64,000 bases of DNA from Lichtheimia corymbifera B2541 (GCA_000697475.1 JNEU01000824.1:143012-207011); one strand, 5' to 3'. Positions 20,160 through 33,841 are shown, counted from the stretch's first letter. Notes: generated from the sequence alone by a model not told the origin. Made by a program: numbers and translations.

Positions 20160-23100
20160 ATGCCAGGCCCAACAACAGCCGAATCACCTTCAGACTGGGC
20201 ACTCTCCAGCAACGGCAAATATTGGACCTTCACTCGTCCTCTTGAGCAGTCGGATAACGATGATAGAAAGTATCGACTCATCAAACTTGCCAGCAATGAT
20301 TTGCAAGTGCTACTGATTCATGATGCGGATACGGACAAATCCAGTGCAGCACTTGATGTTCATGTGGGCCACCTTAGTGATCCAGTAAGTTTTGTGTTCT
20401 TTGTATTCTTTAGATGGGGGTGGAGGGGGAGGGAATGAACCTTATAGGAAGGCAATGATGTAATAGAAGCTCGGAGCACAAGGACAAAGGGGTAACATGT
20501 GTGTAGTACACCAAGAACTCATGGCTCTCTCTCTTTACAGGATGATTTACAAGGCCTGGCACACTTTTGTGAGCACTTGCTGTTTATGGGCACAGAAAAG
20601 TATCCAAAGGAAAACGACTACAATCAGTATTTGGCCGAACACTCGGGCTTCTCCAATGCTTTCACAGGCGTAGAAAACACCAATTATTACTTTGAAATCG
20701 GTCACGAATACCTCGGCGGTGCATTGGATCGCTTTGCTCAGTTTTTTATTTCACCCTTGTTCTCAGCCAGCTGCACTGAACGTGAATTGAGAGCCGTCGA
20801 TTCAGGTGAGTCAACAACAACAACCAATAACAAATATTCGGCTGCATGAATGGGTAACGCTAATATACCAGAAACGGTGTCCGCCTGCTAGAACACAAAA
20901 AGAACCGACAACAAGATAGCTGGCGTATGTTTCAGTTGGAAAAGTCATTGAGCAACCCAAATCACCCTTATTGTCATTTCGGCACTGGCAACTTGGAAAC
21001 CTTGTATGACAGCCCAAAAGCCAAAGGCCAAGACATCCGCGCTGAATTACTCAAGTTCCATGACAACTATTACTCTGCCAACATCATGAAACTCTGCATA
21101 CTCGGTAGAGGTATGGAATTGTTTTCAATCGCCATTCTAAAAAAAGTAATGCTAATGCATATATATATAGAATCACTTGATCAACTGACTGAATGGGCTG
21201 TCGACAAGTTCAACGATGTGAGGAACAAGGGCATTGAACCACCAAAGTTCCCAGGTCACCCTCTCACTGAAAAGGAGCTCATGGTAAGCAAGGAAGGAGA
21301 TCTTTGATGAATGCAGAATGGTTAATTGAGAAATGCCATGTAGAAACAAATCTTTATCAAGCCTGTCAAAGACGTGAGATCCTTAGAAATGACATTCCCT
21401 TTCCCAGATCAGAGACCTCTTTACGCAATTCAGGTACATGTTTATTTACATACTCATTCAATTATCGCTCACTCTTGATATATATTAGCCTGGTCGATAC
21501 ATCTCTCACCTCATTGGACACGAAGGCGCTGGATCTATCCTGTCTTTGCTCAAGAAGAATGGTTGGGCTAATTACTTGCAAGTCGGCTCTATTCATGGTG
21601 GCATTGGGTTCGAATTCTTGAGAATCAGTATTGATTTGACTGAAGAAGGTTTACGTAAGTATCCATTGTGGGGGACCGACGGGATTGTGTATTGATTTCA
21701 GAGTTTAGGCTCTTATGAGGATGTTGTCGTATGCGTATTCCAGTATATCAACATGCTTCGACAATCGGGTGTACAACGATCGATCTTCAACGAGGTGCAA
21801 TCTCTTGCGTCATTGGCCTTCCGATTCAAGGAAAAGTATCCACCATCCCAATACACCTCCCGATTGGCTGGTCTTATGCAACACGGTTATCCAGCCCCAT
21901 TCATTCTAAGTGGCCCAAGCCTGATCCGTGAATACAACGTCGATATCATCAATGAGAACCTTGAATATCTTCGCCCAGACAATTTCCGAATTATGGTCGC
22001 ATCCCAACAACCACCTAATGGAGCACAATTCACCATGCGTGAAAAATGGTACGACACCGAATATAATGTGCTTGAATTCAGCGATCAATTGAAGAAGGTA
22101 TTGGGCAATAGTCATGTGAGCTATCACTGGAATTTGTTTATTCATGATCTATTACATAGACGCTACAAAATCTTCAACCGAATGATGCATTGTACTTGCC
22201 AGGCAAGAATGATTTCATCCCCACCAACTTTGAGACCCACAAGAAGGAGATTCTTCAACCTGCCAAGAAGCCCGAGCTCATCTTGAACAACCCCAAGACA
22301 AGGTTATGGTACAAGAAGGATGACACATTTTGGGTCCCAAGAGCCAACGTATGGATCCTTTTCCGAAGCCCTCTTGCATACGCAACACCTACCAATTGTG
22401 TGAAAACGCGGTAAGTTGGCAACTAAGTGCATGATTGAGGCGGCAACTTACATTTTGAGATAGCCTTTTCACAGATTTGCTCAAAGATTCGCTGAATGAA
22501 TATGCATACGATGCTGAAGTGGCTGGCCTTGCTTATAACATTGAAAACCTTTTAGAAGGAATGCTGGTAAGAGAAGATGGCATTGATATAAGGGACATGT
22601 ATTAATAGCTTACGTCTGTGAAAATAGCTTGCAGTCGGTGGTTACAATGATAAGCTTTCAGTGTTGTTGGAGAAGGTAGTTCAAAAGATGAAGGACCTTC
22701 AAGTGGATCCTGAGCGATTCAAGCTTTTGAAAGACCAGGTAAGTTATTTGCAGGAACAATATTACACCGTCTATCTAACTTGGGTTATTCTAGTTGCGAA
22801 GATCATACAAGAATTTTGCACTTGAGCCACCTTACCAGCACGCTTTATACTATCTCTCCTACTTTACACAAGACAAGATGTGGACGAATGCTGAGAAGCT
22901 GAGAGAACTTGATGCCATCACAGCTGAAGATATTCAGGCCTTCTACCCAACGATCCTCTCGCATTTGCACTTAGAAGCTCTGGTACATGGCAATGTCCTT
23001 CAAAAGGACGCCGAGGATATGATGAACACGGTGATCAATATCTTGAATCCACGCGAATTGCTTCCCAGCCAACTTATTGGACATCGCAGCTTGATCCTGC

Positions 23101-24256
23101 CACCTGGTTCTAAGTGGGTGTACAACCGACAAGTCGAAGATCCACACAATGTGAATTCTGGTATCGAATATTTGATCCAAGTTGGCAATGTGACACAAAC
23201 ATCGTTGCGCGCTCGTTTAAGCTTGTTGGCACAAATTGCTCAAGAACCTTGCTTTGATCAGCTGCGTACTAAGGAACAACTAGGTGAGTGAGTGCTATTC
23301 TCGATAGGGACGTTTACTGAAACATAAACTAGGCTATTTGGTTTTCAGTGGTGTACGCAAGCAAGCAGGATCTATGGGAATGCGCTTCATTGTGCAGAGT
23401 GAGCGAGATACGATTTACCTGGAGAACCGCATCGAAGAATTCTTGATCAAGTTGAGGAGTATCATTGTCAACATGTCAGACGAAGAATACCAGGCACAGG
23501 TGCAATCACTCATCTTCAAGAAGCTTGAAAAGGACAAGAATTTGGGACAAGAAGGTGGCAAATACTGGACACATATCCATTCGGGATACTATGAGTTTGA
23601 TCAAGGTAGGAAAACGCTTTCAAAACAAGGAAATGGATGACGCTTATAAGAGTTTATTAGTGGACAAGGATGTCAAGGAGCTTAAAATGATTTCCAAGGA
23701 GTCTTTGCTCGAATTCTTTGACCATCACATTGACCCAGCATCGGATAATGTGCGGAAGATTGCTGTGCACATTCAATCGCAAAAGACACCACCAGCCCCC
23801 AAGTACAAGGTCGATATTGAATCCTTACACACATGTTTGGTTGCACAAGGCGTGAATCGAGTGAGCATTGATGATTTGCGTACAGCAGTGGAAAAGGGCG
23901 AAGCTGGAGAAGCATCCATGGAAGCTGTTTTACGCGAGATGTTGATCGATGAAAGCAAGGGCAACGAGGAGGAAATTGAAGAGCTCATGTCGAAATTGGT
24001 CACTGCCATGGGAATGACAGAAGCAGCTGCACAAGGCAATGGTACTATCAACGGCACGTTTGTTACGGTAGATAATAAAAAGACGGCCCGTCGATTGTCA
24101 GCAGTCGATGGCGATTCATCAACTGATAGCGGTCAGCAAACTCCTATCAGGGATCATTCATCGCTACCCGAGGGTAATACTATCATCACCGATCCTGTTG
24201 CATTCAAGAGTAGAATGGAACTTAGCCCAGCGGCCGTGCCGCTGATTGATTTTTAA
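20160..24256 (+). CDS. STE23: Insulin-degrading enzyme-like M16 metalloprotease (insulysin/Ste23)
   Basis: Large zinc peptidase that degrades short peptides; the yeast relative Ste23 helps mature a-factor. The inverted zinc motif is in [20 protein letters not shown] (HxxEH). Other family marks are [60 protein letters not shown], and [20 protein letters not shown] near the C-terminal half, with the exon junction inside. About 13 exons are needed; the protein is around 1,050-1,100 aa. The start at 20160 is the only ATG in the first exon frame; the frame is open upstream, with a basic Thr-rich sequence but no ATG. At 23606-23660 a 55-nt intron (GTAGGA...TTATTAG) explains an apparent frameshift. 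The last ~150 residues after [13 protein letters not shown] form an acidic, Ser/Thr-rich extension beyond the usual IDE end. The 3' end is 71 bp from the convergent malic enzyme gene. Confidence 0.93.
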
Positions 24257-24327
24257 TTCAATAAACTTGTTCGTAGCAATCATTGGTCTCTATCTAATAT
24301 AATATTGATGTCTCTATTAATTCCAGC

Positions 24328-26682
24328 TTATGCTTGATGAACCAACGGCACATATTGAGGATCGTACATTGAGTTGGCCACAATATCCTCCAGTAGCTCG
24401 CCCTCTCTCAGACGAGCTTGAGCAACACCTTGTTCAAAGGCAACCTCGCATACACGTGTAGCAACCTTTCTAGAGACTTCACGTAAATGGGTGACGCCAG
24501 GGTATAGAATACCTTCCTTGAGTTGAGAGGGTGTCGCCATATCTGCAATGACTCTTGCAGTCTCCAAGAACATTTCTGAAGTTACACTTGAAGCCCGTGA
24601 AGTAACCACGCCCAATCCCAATCCCTATATGGTGCTTGATATAAGCATTTTCTTGTGATTATAATTGACAAACGTTGTACTTACGGGGAAGCTGTATGAG
24701 TTATTGCATTGGTTTGTTCTTCCGATTTTTCCATTGGGTAGGGTGACATCCTTGAAGGGGCTGCCGGAAGCGAAGATAGCACGGCCATCCGTCCATTTGA
24801 AAGCCTGCTCAGCAGTGCATTCAGCATGGCTATCAGGATTGCTGAGAGGAAAAATTACAGGTTTCTCCTGATATTGTGCCATTGTGCGTATAGCTTTTTC
24901 AGTGAAAACACCAGGAATTCCAGTAAGCCCAAGCAAGATTGTAGGTTTCACTTGCTCAACCACTTGTTCCAGAGAGAGTCGATCAGCCATATCGCGCTTG
25001 ACATATCGCAATTGTCGCTCATCCAAAGAGTATTTGGCACGTTCTGGACCTTGCACAACGCGTGTAGGATCGCCTGCTGCAATTGCCGAGTTGCCTAGCA
25101 ACCCATGCTGATCCAACATCCAAACTTGTCTATATGCTTCCTCACGTGTTTTCACCTTGCCTTGAGCAACGATACAATCAACGATGCCTTCACACACGCC
25201 TACAAAATGGATATGAACATTAGAACATAAATGATAAAAAATAACAATAAAGGAGATTCGCACCAATCCCGGCACTTCCGGCACCAACGCAAACGATGCG
25301 CTCATTGGCTAACGCTGCTGGATCCAAACCACGAGCCTTCATTGAAGCCAAAAGACCTGCCAAAGTGATGGCTGATGTCGATTGAATGTCATCATTGAAG
25401 CAAGTGATACGGTCACGATCTGCAAATGACAAATAAAATGTGGGTGAGTATGCAGCTTGGTGCACAAGATGATGGACAGCTTACATTTGTTCAGCAGATT
25501 ATATGCATGTGGATGCTTAAAGTCTTCAAATTGTATCAAAGCATCTATAATACCAAACATAACGCATAAGCAACATGCTCAAGCCGTCAATAAGAAAATA
25601 CATACTAGGCCATCGAGTAAGAATAGCTGTGACCCATTCATCCACAAAGGAATAATACTCATCACCATCCAGGCGAGGATGACCCATACCCAGATACAAT
25701 GGATCATTCAAGAGCGCTTCATTGTTGGTGCCAACGTCAAGAACAACGGGCAAGACCGCGCGAGGCCTAATACCACCTGCAGCAACGTACTAGTGAAATT
25801 TGTGTTATCACTCATCTTCGAACCATTTGGGTGTTAATTGCTGTTTACGCCCACTTACCAGACTGAGTTTGCCAATTGGGATCTACACCATATACACTGC
25901 GGTAAGCACAATGATCAGCCGACCCCCTGATGTTGCATTGTTTACACTTTACCTGCATGCCATTTGCCCCCAAGTCTCCAAGGCCAAGAACACGAGAGCC
26001 ATCCGTCACCACAATCACATCCACTTCATCATGGGGCCAATTGTAAACCATAGCTGACATGTTGCCTCGATCTTGGGTTGAAAAGTACATGCCTCTGGAG
26101 CGACGATAGATGCTATGGGATTTCAAGCTGGCAAGACCCACTATATTACATGAAATAAATACTCATGCTTATTCCCGATCCTCTTGTATTCTTACCAGTA
26201 GGCGTATAAATGATACCAGCGAGTTCCTCGAGATATTGGATGATCAATTTGTAAAACAGGGTCTCGTTTCGATCATGCAACGCTGTCAAGAAAATAAACT
26301 TTGCCAATGGTGTATCACAATGGTCCAGATTACGCTTGACTCGTAGCAGTTGCTTGTCCATTTCTTGGCAACGTGGAGGTACTAATCCACGAATCGAAAG
26401 ACGTTCACGCTCATCGATACTAAACGCCGTACCTTTTTCAAACGACATCCCCTTTATCCATCAGCATCATTGGATTGAAAAATATCATATGGGCAGTCAT
26501 TTACCTTTTGAAAGTAACGGATCGTGAAGTACACCCACACCTCTTGAATGAGTGACTTTGACAGTTTTTTCTCTAAGAGGTTCGTGGTACAAAGAAGAAA
26601 GCTGTCTTGCAAATACACTTGAGGTGCGGAGATAATGTTGATGACGATGAAGAAGACCACGACTCGCAGCACCAAGTAGCAT
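24328..26682 (-). CDS. Mitochondrial malic enzyme (NAD-type)
   Basis: Oxidatively decarboxylates malate to pyruvate. About eight exons encode roughly 600 aa. The start at 26682 gives a mitochondrial presequence ([20 protein letters not shown], then [10 protein letters not shown]). Domain marks in order: [77 protein letters not shown] (malic signature), [52 protein letters not shown] (dinucleotide loop), [20 protein letters not shown] and [20 protein letters not shown]. This pattern is the eukaryotic large-subunit type. Cofactor use (NAD or NADP) cannot be fixed from sequence by eye; the presequence favours the mitochondrial NAD form. The 5' leader contains a long CT/GA microsatellite just upstream of the ATG. 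Confidence 0.93.
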
Positions 26683-26704
26683 TTTGTCGGGAAAGTGGAT
26701 AGAA

Positions 26705-26708
<4 letters not shown>

Positions 26709-26774
<66 letters not shown>
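26709..26774. repeat. (GA)n microsatellite in the malic enzyme 5' leader
   Basis: About 33 uninterrupted GA dinucleotides lie 27 bp upstream of the malic enzyme ATG; as read on the gene's strand this is a CT tract. CT-rich tracts are common at fungal transcription starts, but this length is unusual and should be length-polymorphic. Confidence 0.95.
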
Positions 26775-26776
<2 letters not shown>

Positions 26777-27326
26777 GTGAAGGTGGCGTTGTTGTGGAGA
26801 GGAGACCCCTTAAATAATACTGCAATAAATGCAGGCTCATTGCTATTTTCCCTCTCTGGTGAAAAGTGGGGAAAGGAGGTTTTTGTGGTCTGACCTCCTT
26901 GCTGTACTGAGCTTATTCCTTTTCCAACATGGGCGTTTTTTCCATCGGGTAATCGTTGATCAATCGTAATAAATGCCACACATCACACGGACCTGTCATG
27001 TATTTGGGCTTTGTATGTATCACCATTGCTGGCAGTCGGGAATAGGCGGACTCAAAAGTGGCGTGGCTGCATAAACTGGATGTCCTCGCAATTAACGCTT
27101 AACGTGCTATTCGACCGAAGCCATTCATACAATCAGAGTCTAGTAATTGGTTATAGACTGCATCCTTTCATGTCACGACACTGGCAATCCAATAAAATGA
27201 AAAATGTCACAATGGACAAGCATGCATTCTTTATATGTAGTATACAAGTATGGACAACGACTACAATAACGGTCTCGCAATAAGAGAGATAAAAAGTGAT
27301 GATCAAGTCACGTGGATTTTGCTGTT
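26775..27326. other. Divergent promoter region, no gene seen
   Basis: This lies between the malic enzyme start (-) and the hydrolase start (+). Only short frames are present. A CACGTG box occurs at 27309-27314, 13 bp before the hydrolase ATG. Confidence 0.45.
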
Positions 27327-29568
27327 ATGCCGAAGAGGGCTGCGCATGTGAATCATCTGATCGCGTGCATAAAAAAAGTGGGGTTGGTTACTGTCATCAT
27401 TCTTTTCTCTCTCCAACGAATCTCTTACGCAGCAACCCTTTTTCTCCGTTTATCTTCAGCATGGTTCTTTGTACAATTGTATGACATCAGCATGTTGCCT
27501 TCCAAGTCTACACCGGCCACCATCAAGATCACTGCAGTTCATGTCGATGCTGTCAATGAAGTCAACACTGGATTGGAATGTAAACCGAATGCGACTATTG
27601 AGCTTGCACGGCATATACCGAGACAACGTTGGTCGATAAAAGATCATACAATGGCAGCCAGTATGCTTACTTGGATGCGGCTATCAGCAGCCCATGGATA
27701 CATGAACAAGACGACGTCAACGTTTACTGATCCTTTTTGGAACTATTCGACAAAGGCAATGGCTGAAAGCGAGTCTACCCGAGTGTTTGTGAATGGCGAC
27801 GTGATTATGAGCATCAAGGAGGATGTACCTTCTCTCGCAGCAGCAAGTCTTAGTGAGTTTCAGCAACAGCATCCAGCATCAGTTTCCTTTGCAACCAATG
27901 ACACAACTAGTTCAAGTAGCATGATCCAATCCAGTGATCCGACTCAGCAATCGGCTCATTCATTAGCCAGTGGCATTGTACAACAACACGACAACATACC
28001 ATCATCTATTATGTCATGTGGTCAATCATCATCATCCACCAATAAGCACAATCCTGTATTGCCTCGGTTACCATCCACATCCACATTACAACATATCCAA
28101 AGAAACGACACCAAGAAATCACCTGCATCTCTCTTTCAATCAATCAGCAACTTATTTACTACTACGAAAAAGGAAGAGGAACAACAACAACAATCATCTG
28201 ATTACCCAGCATGGATCCAACATTTGCATTCAAGACTGACATCCCTTGTCGAGGATTTAAAACCGGGTCATCAAGAGAGGGGCACTTATAGACACAAAAT
28301 CGTCATTGTTGGTATACATGGTTGGTTTCCTACAAAGGTAAATAGTGATATATAAAGGAAGAAGCGCTTGTTGTTGATAATAACATGAATTGGATATGCG
28401 TAGCTGGTTCGAAGCATGATTGGGGAACCCACTGGGACATCACAAAAATTCTGTCAACAAATGCGGATTGCCCTTGGACAATATTTCCTCACAGAACATC
28501 AGCTTGCATTACCAGAGGACGCAATTACTCTTATACCACTTGAGGGCGAAGGCAAAGTAGAAGAAAGAGTTGACAAGCTATACCAGCAACTACTGCAGAA
28601 TACGGCATGGCTAGAAGCAATATCCTCTGCTGATGTCATTTTATGGGGCACGCATTCACAAGGCACACCTGTATCTGTTATGCTGTTACACCAACTACTG
28701 GAACGAGGTCATATAAGTCCACAACATACATCCATTTGTATGCTTGCTATGGCAGGGATCGGTCACGGCCCATTTGCAGCATTACAAGGGAGCTTGATTG
28801 TCAAGGTAGGTTGAATCTATCTATTTGGGTGGCGGTATCTAACCGACAACTACATTGGTGTGTGGGGGATTTTAGTATGTGGAAGCGGATGCTGCACGTG
28901 AGCTGTTCGAGTTCATGGATTCCAACAGCGGCATCTCACAACGGTTTCGAAAGACGCTTGCCGCCATACTTGAAAAGGGTATAAAGCTCGTTTTGGTGGC
29001 TTCATTGCAGGATCAAGTAGTCCCTCTTTATTCAGCTACGTTGACAAGCATATCCCATCCCAACATCTTGCGTGCCGTATACATTGACAAGCATGTCTAT
29101 GCTGACAACGACTTTTTGATCAACCTGGTGGTGTTCGCTTTACGATTACGCAATGCTGGATTGTCAGATCATGGTCTTTTGGTCCATCTAAGTGAGGTGC
29201 TAGCAGGTAGCATTTATGCGTTTGAAGGAGGACATTCAACGATATACGAAGAGGTGGAAGTGTATTTGACAGCTGTGCGCTATCTCTTTCAACAACCTAT
29301 TGACCATGGTCCTCAGCATGAGCCACACATGGAGCCATTCAAAGCAAGTGCACGACTTAATCCTTTTTACCTTCCGTGGGCTGTTCGAGGGATCTTTGAT
29401 GACACAAGGGTGGTTCAGCAAGCCTTATCTGAGCTAGAGAGATTGCACCAACTGTTTAAAGCTTGGACTCCGACCAGTACCAGGTTACGCGAGATCAAAT
29501 TCCGTCTTGAACCTCTTGCCGATTATTGTTTACCCTGTAAAGTAGATACGCATAATACAATAGCATAG
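27327..29568 (+). CDS. YMC020W-like alpha/beta hydrolase, N-terminal membrane region
   Basis: Three exons (27327-28337, 28404-28805, 28876-29568) give exactly 701 aa. The N-terminus MPKRAAHVNHLIACIKKVGL is followed by hydrophobic VTVIILFSLQRISYAATLFL, so it is probably membrane-bound. A Ser/Gln-rich linker of ~200 residues leads to the hydrolase domain: HKIVIVGIHGWFPTK (first strand and HG turn), then VILWGTHSQGTPVSVMLLHQ with a nucleophile elbow of the type H-S-Q-G, VLVASLQDQVVPLYSATLTS (likely acid region) and FEGGHSTIYEEVEVYLTAVR (likely catalytic His). This matches my memory of the fungal family around yeast YML020W. Substrate is unknown; the fold suggests a lipase or esterase. The ATG at 27327 is the first in frame; the frame extends upstream without ATG. 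Confidence 0.82.
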
Positions 29569-29966
29569 AATAAGACTTAATACATTTTTATTATTACTAA
29601 AGAACCTTTATATATACGAAATCTTTTTATTTGAATGTTTATAATACTGCATGCGATCCTGCTATCCTCTGCATATCCGAGGCCACTCATTATTGAATAG
29701 ACTACCAAGGTGATAATGATGACAACGACCCATGTTCCATCCAAGCTCGTCACTAAGGATCCCTTGTGATAGATAAAGGGTATTTGTTGAATGGATGATG
29801 ATAACCATGAAGAGTTTTATCCAGGTAGGTGACAGGTGTAATGCTGTGTACCTGACATGCCTCGAGACGTGTGACACGAGGAGGTGAATGAAAATTTTGT
29901 ATTTTTGCGATAGTGGAAGGAAGCCTATTCCCATCTTTTCCCTACAACACCGCCTGTTTGGCTGCA
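29569..29966. other. Intergenic promoter region
   Basis: This holds the 3' flank of the hydrolase (AT-rich) and the upstream region of the importin gene. No separate gene is supported. Confidence 0.5.
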
Positions 29967-32900
29967 ATGGACGTCGTAAGTCTCAATGCTCTCTATTCAC
30001 TCAAAGAAATTTAACCCATGTAATATTAGAACACTGTTGAAGATCTCTTGGCGAGACTCGCTGCTGCACAAGATTCTGAGACTGTTCTCAACGTGAGTGC
30101 TGCCTGGCAACAAGCTAAAGCCCATTCTCATCGCCCTCTCATTAGGTCACTTCTGCATTGAACACTCAAGTGTACGCCTCACCCCAATGTGTTCCTGCTC
30201 TTGTACAAATCATTAGCAGCTCTCCGAGAGACGAGGTGCGACAACTTGCTGCAGTCGAGCTCCGTAAACGCGTTTCAAAGTGGTGGTTGAAGGTGGATGA
30301 GTCTACACGCGCTCCTCTTCGTAGCCAACTCTTGCAAGTGGTCCTCTCCGAGCAACAGTAAGTATCCATGAATACCAATGGCGTTGTTATAGGGAATGGG
30401 GGAATACTAATCCATTTTGTGGTTGTATAGTCAATTGACTCGCCATGCTATCTCACGTGCTATTTCATCCATTGCTCGCATTGATATTCCCGAGAACCGT
30501 TGGCCCGAGCTCTTGTCTTTCTTGCATCAAGCTACTACCAGTGCTACTGTGAGCCACCGTGAAGTTGGCATGTATTGTATTTATACCCTTTTCGAGGTCG
30601 TTGCCGAATTCTTCATGAACCAAGCTGCTTCCCTCTTTGAACTTTTCGCAAAGACTATTGTTGATCCCGAGAGCCAGGAAGTCCGTGTCACCACCGTGCT
30701 GTAAGTATTGTCAATGTTTGGAATGACGATGGAATGGACTGATTAAAGATAACCTCTAGTGCTCTTGGTAAGATGGCTGAATTCATTGATCCCGAGGATA
30801 AGCAAGATATTGTAAGTCATTCTGCTATGGATATTATAGGCTTGTTTATTCATCTTGAGCTGCTATTCTAGAATGCATTCAAGCAACTGATTCCTCCTAT
30901 GGTCAATGTGCTTGAGCAAGTTTTGAAGAACAGCGATGAAAAGAATGCCGCCGAGATTTTTGAAGTGTTTGACAACTTGTTCATGTTGGTAAGTTTGGGT
31001 CATTGTGTGGGAGTTTAGTAAAATAAGGTCACTCACCAATACGTAACACAGGATACACCTTTCCTTTCTGATCACATGACCGATCTTGTCAGATTCATGC
31101 TTACCGTTGCTGGTAGCCGTGACTTGGATGACAGCCTCCGTGAATTGGCTTTGTCTTCTTTGATGTGGGGTTCCATCTAGTAAGTGCCTTATTCAAAGTA
31201 CTGATACAACATGCATTGACATCGTACATTTATACTTGTAGTAAGCAAAGCAAGATCAAGTCTCTCAAGTTGGTTGGCCCTATCATCGAAAGTGTCATGC
31301 CTATTGGTACAGAAGAGGATCCCGAGGATGTGGATGATGAATCACCTTCCAGAGTAAGTAAACAAGTTAAGGGGAAGATATGGATCCATTTATTAAAGTA
31401 TCGATTTCATAGGCTGCTTTCAAGGTGCTCAATGCACTTGCATCCAACATGCCACCCCAACAAATTGTGCCAATCATGATGCCCATTGTTCTCAACTATA
31501 TGCAAAACCCCTCGGCTGGTCATCGCAAGGCTGCCATGATGAGTGTTGCCGTGATTATTGAAGGTTGTGCCGAGTTTATCTCTACCAGATTGGGTGAACT
31601 TCTTCCTGTGGTTTGCGCAGGTCTTCAAGATCCTGAGGTGATTGTTCGTCGTGCAGCATGCATGGCACTTAGCTGCCTTGCTGAAGAACTTCCTTCTGAA
31701 ATGTCTGAGCACCATCAAACGCTCATGCCCTTGGTGTTCAACCTTTTGAACGAGCCCAACCCTGAAATCACCAAGCACGCATGCAATGCTCTTGATCCTA
31801 TGCTTGATGGTCTCGAAGGTGAAATTCTCCAATATCTTCCTATGCTTATGGAACGCCTTGTTTGGCTTCTTGACAATGCCAATCACACCGAAACCAAGGC
31901 TACCGCTCTTGGTGCTATTGGCAGTGCTGCTCACTCGGCAAACGAATCCTTCCAACCCTACTTCAATGAGGTCATGCCTCGTATTCGTCAACTCATGTCT
32001 GCCACTTCTGGTAACGATGATGGTTTATTGCGTGGTGTTGCTTCCGACACAGCTGGTGCTATTGCTGAAGCTGTTGGTGCCGATGTCTTCCGCCCTCACA
32101 CTCAAGACTTTATGAACCTTGCTATTGAGCAACTCAACCTTGACAGTCCTCGTCTTCGTGAATGCTCTTATGCTTTCTTCTCAGTCATTGCCAGCGTTTT
32201 CCATGAAGAATTTGCACCTTTTCTTCCTACTATCATGCCTGCCATTCTCGCATCCTGCAAGGCTGAAGAGGGTAACGAACCCAACTTGGAAACCGAGATT
32301 GATTTGACAGCTGGTGGCGAAGATGATGAAGACGAAGATGACTTTAGCGCTCTCAACTTCAATTCGGCTATTGCTGATGAAAAGGAGTTTGCTGCTGATG
32401 CTCTTGGTGAGCTCTTTGAAAACACCCGTACACACTTTTTGCCTTATGTTGAGGAATCCGTTGAAGCTCTTATGGAAGCAACTGGCCACTTGTTCGATGG
32501 TGTTCGCAAGGCTGCTCTTGGTAGCTTGTTCACCTACCTCAAAACCTTCCATGCTCTTTCTGGTGCTGCAGACTGGACCCCTGGTTTGCCTGTCAGCTAT
32601 CCTATCCACGAGAATGTACAAAAGATGCTTGGTATCGTCATGCCCACTGTGATGGCCATGTGGTCTGACGAGGATGACAGAATGGTGGCTGTGCAAATTT
32701 GCAAGGAAATGACACAAGCACTCAAGTTGATGGGTCCCTGCGTTGTTGCTGATCGTGAGTATATCTTGCAAATGAATGGGATCCTTCTAGATGATTAACA
32801 AATTTCCATTTCTGTAGATCTGCAAGAGGTTTCCGATCGTATTTTGGAGATCTTTGAAAAGCGTTCAGCTTGCCAGGAGACTTATGACGTTGAGGATCTT

Positions 32901-33841
32901 GTGGATGAGGATGAAGAGGCTGAATCCGAATCTATGCTTATTGCCGCCGCTGCTGATCTTGTTGCCGCTCTTTGTGAAGCTATTGGTGAAAACTATGTTC
33001 AGTACTTTGATGTGTTCCTTCCCTTGATCGCCAAGAACTACGTAAGTGTGTCTTTGTGAAACGATCAAAATAGGGGTCTCACCATCACCTGCATGTTTAG
33101 AAATCTACAAAGTCAGCAAGTGAGCGTCTCATGGCTACCGGTTGTCTTGGTGAATGCATTGGTGGAATCAAATCTGCAGTGACACCTTACACTGAAAAGT
33201 TGCTCAATCTCTTTGTCAAGGCTGCTTCCGATGAGGATGAAGCTGTGCGAAGCAATGCAGCATTTGCCTTGGGTGTACTTGCAGCTAATACCACAGCCGA
33301 CATTTCACAGTAAGTTGGCTATAATATATCATCAGCGGGGTGATCATTTATCTCATTATATGCTATAGACAATATTCCACCATCTTGACCGCACTCCACC
33401 CATTGTTCGAGAATCAAAGCATGCCCAACACCACTGATAATGCAGCAGGCGCTGTTGCCCGTTTGATCATTGCTCGTCCTGAAGCAGTTCCTTTGGATCA
33501 AGTGCTCCCAGTCTTTTTGAATTCGTTACCTCTCAAGGCTGATTATGCTGAAAACGAGCCCGTATTTAATTGTCTTTTCCAACTCTTCCGCGTCAACAAT
33601 GGATTTGTAAGTACCCTTGTGATCATGTCATGCAGATGGAAGGATACTGAACATGCAATGTGATCGTTCATAGGTTATGGGACACATTCCTCAATTCTTG
33701 CCAATCTTTTCAACTGTGCTTTCAAACGAGGAACAACTCAGCGATGCTACCCGGGGACAACTGGTGGAGCTTTTGCGTGCCCTTAATGGACAATCGCCTG
33801 ACCTTAATTTGAGCTCCACTGACTTGGGACGATTCTTGTAA
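29967..33841 (+). CDS. KAP123: Karyopherin beta of the Kap123/importin-4 type
   Basis: Nuclear import receptor; Kap123 carries ribosomal proteins and histones into the nucleus. The protein is built of HEAT repeats and is about 1,080 aa in around a dozen exons. Exon 1 codes only MDV (29967-29975) and exon 2 starts NTVEDLLARLAAAQDSETVL. The N-terminal importin-beta motif reads SSPRDEVRQLAAVELRKRVS followed by KWWLK. The largest exon (31414-32751) contains YMQNPSAGHRKAAMMSVAVI, PEVIVRRAACMALSCLAEEL and the acidic loop GGEDDEDEDDFSALNFNSAI, which is typical of Kap123 and binds cargo. EFAADALGELFENTRTHFLP follows. Several antisense frames within this gene are shadows. Termination is at TAA 33839-33841. 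Confidence 0.94.

Noticed and set aside
20160..20382. Mitochondrial/secretory leader upstream of the insulin-degrading enzyme start (from 19992)
   Set aside because: The open frame contains no ATG before 20160, so a leader would need a non-ATG start; not called.
23595..23670. Apparent frameshift in the insulin-degrading enzyme gene
   Set aside because: A 55-nt intron (23606-23660, GTAGGA...TTATTAG) joins FDQ to [10 protein letters not shown] in frame and fits the family spacing, so no frameshift is needed.
26454..26979. Two minus-strand ORFs containing long (SL)n runs
   Set aside because: The runs are just the CT microsatellite; the conserved malic enzyme frame starts at the ATG downstream of it.
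31407..32771. Long antisense ORFs (194 and 196 codons) inside KAP123
   Set aside because: They lie opposite conserved HEAT-repeat coding sequence and are rich in His, Ser and Cys; typical shadows.
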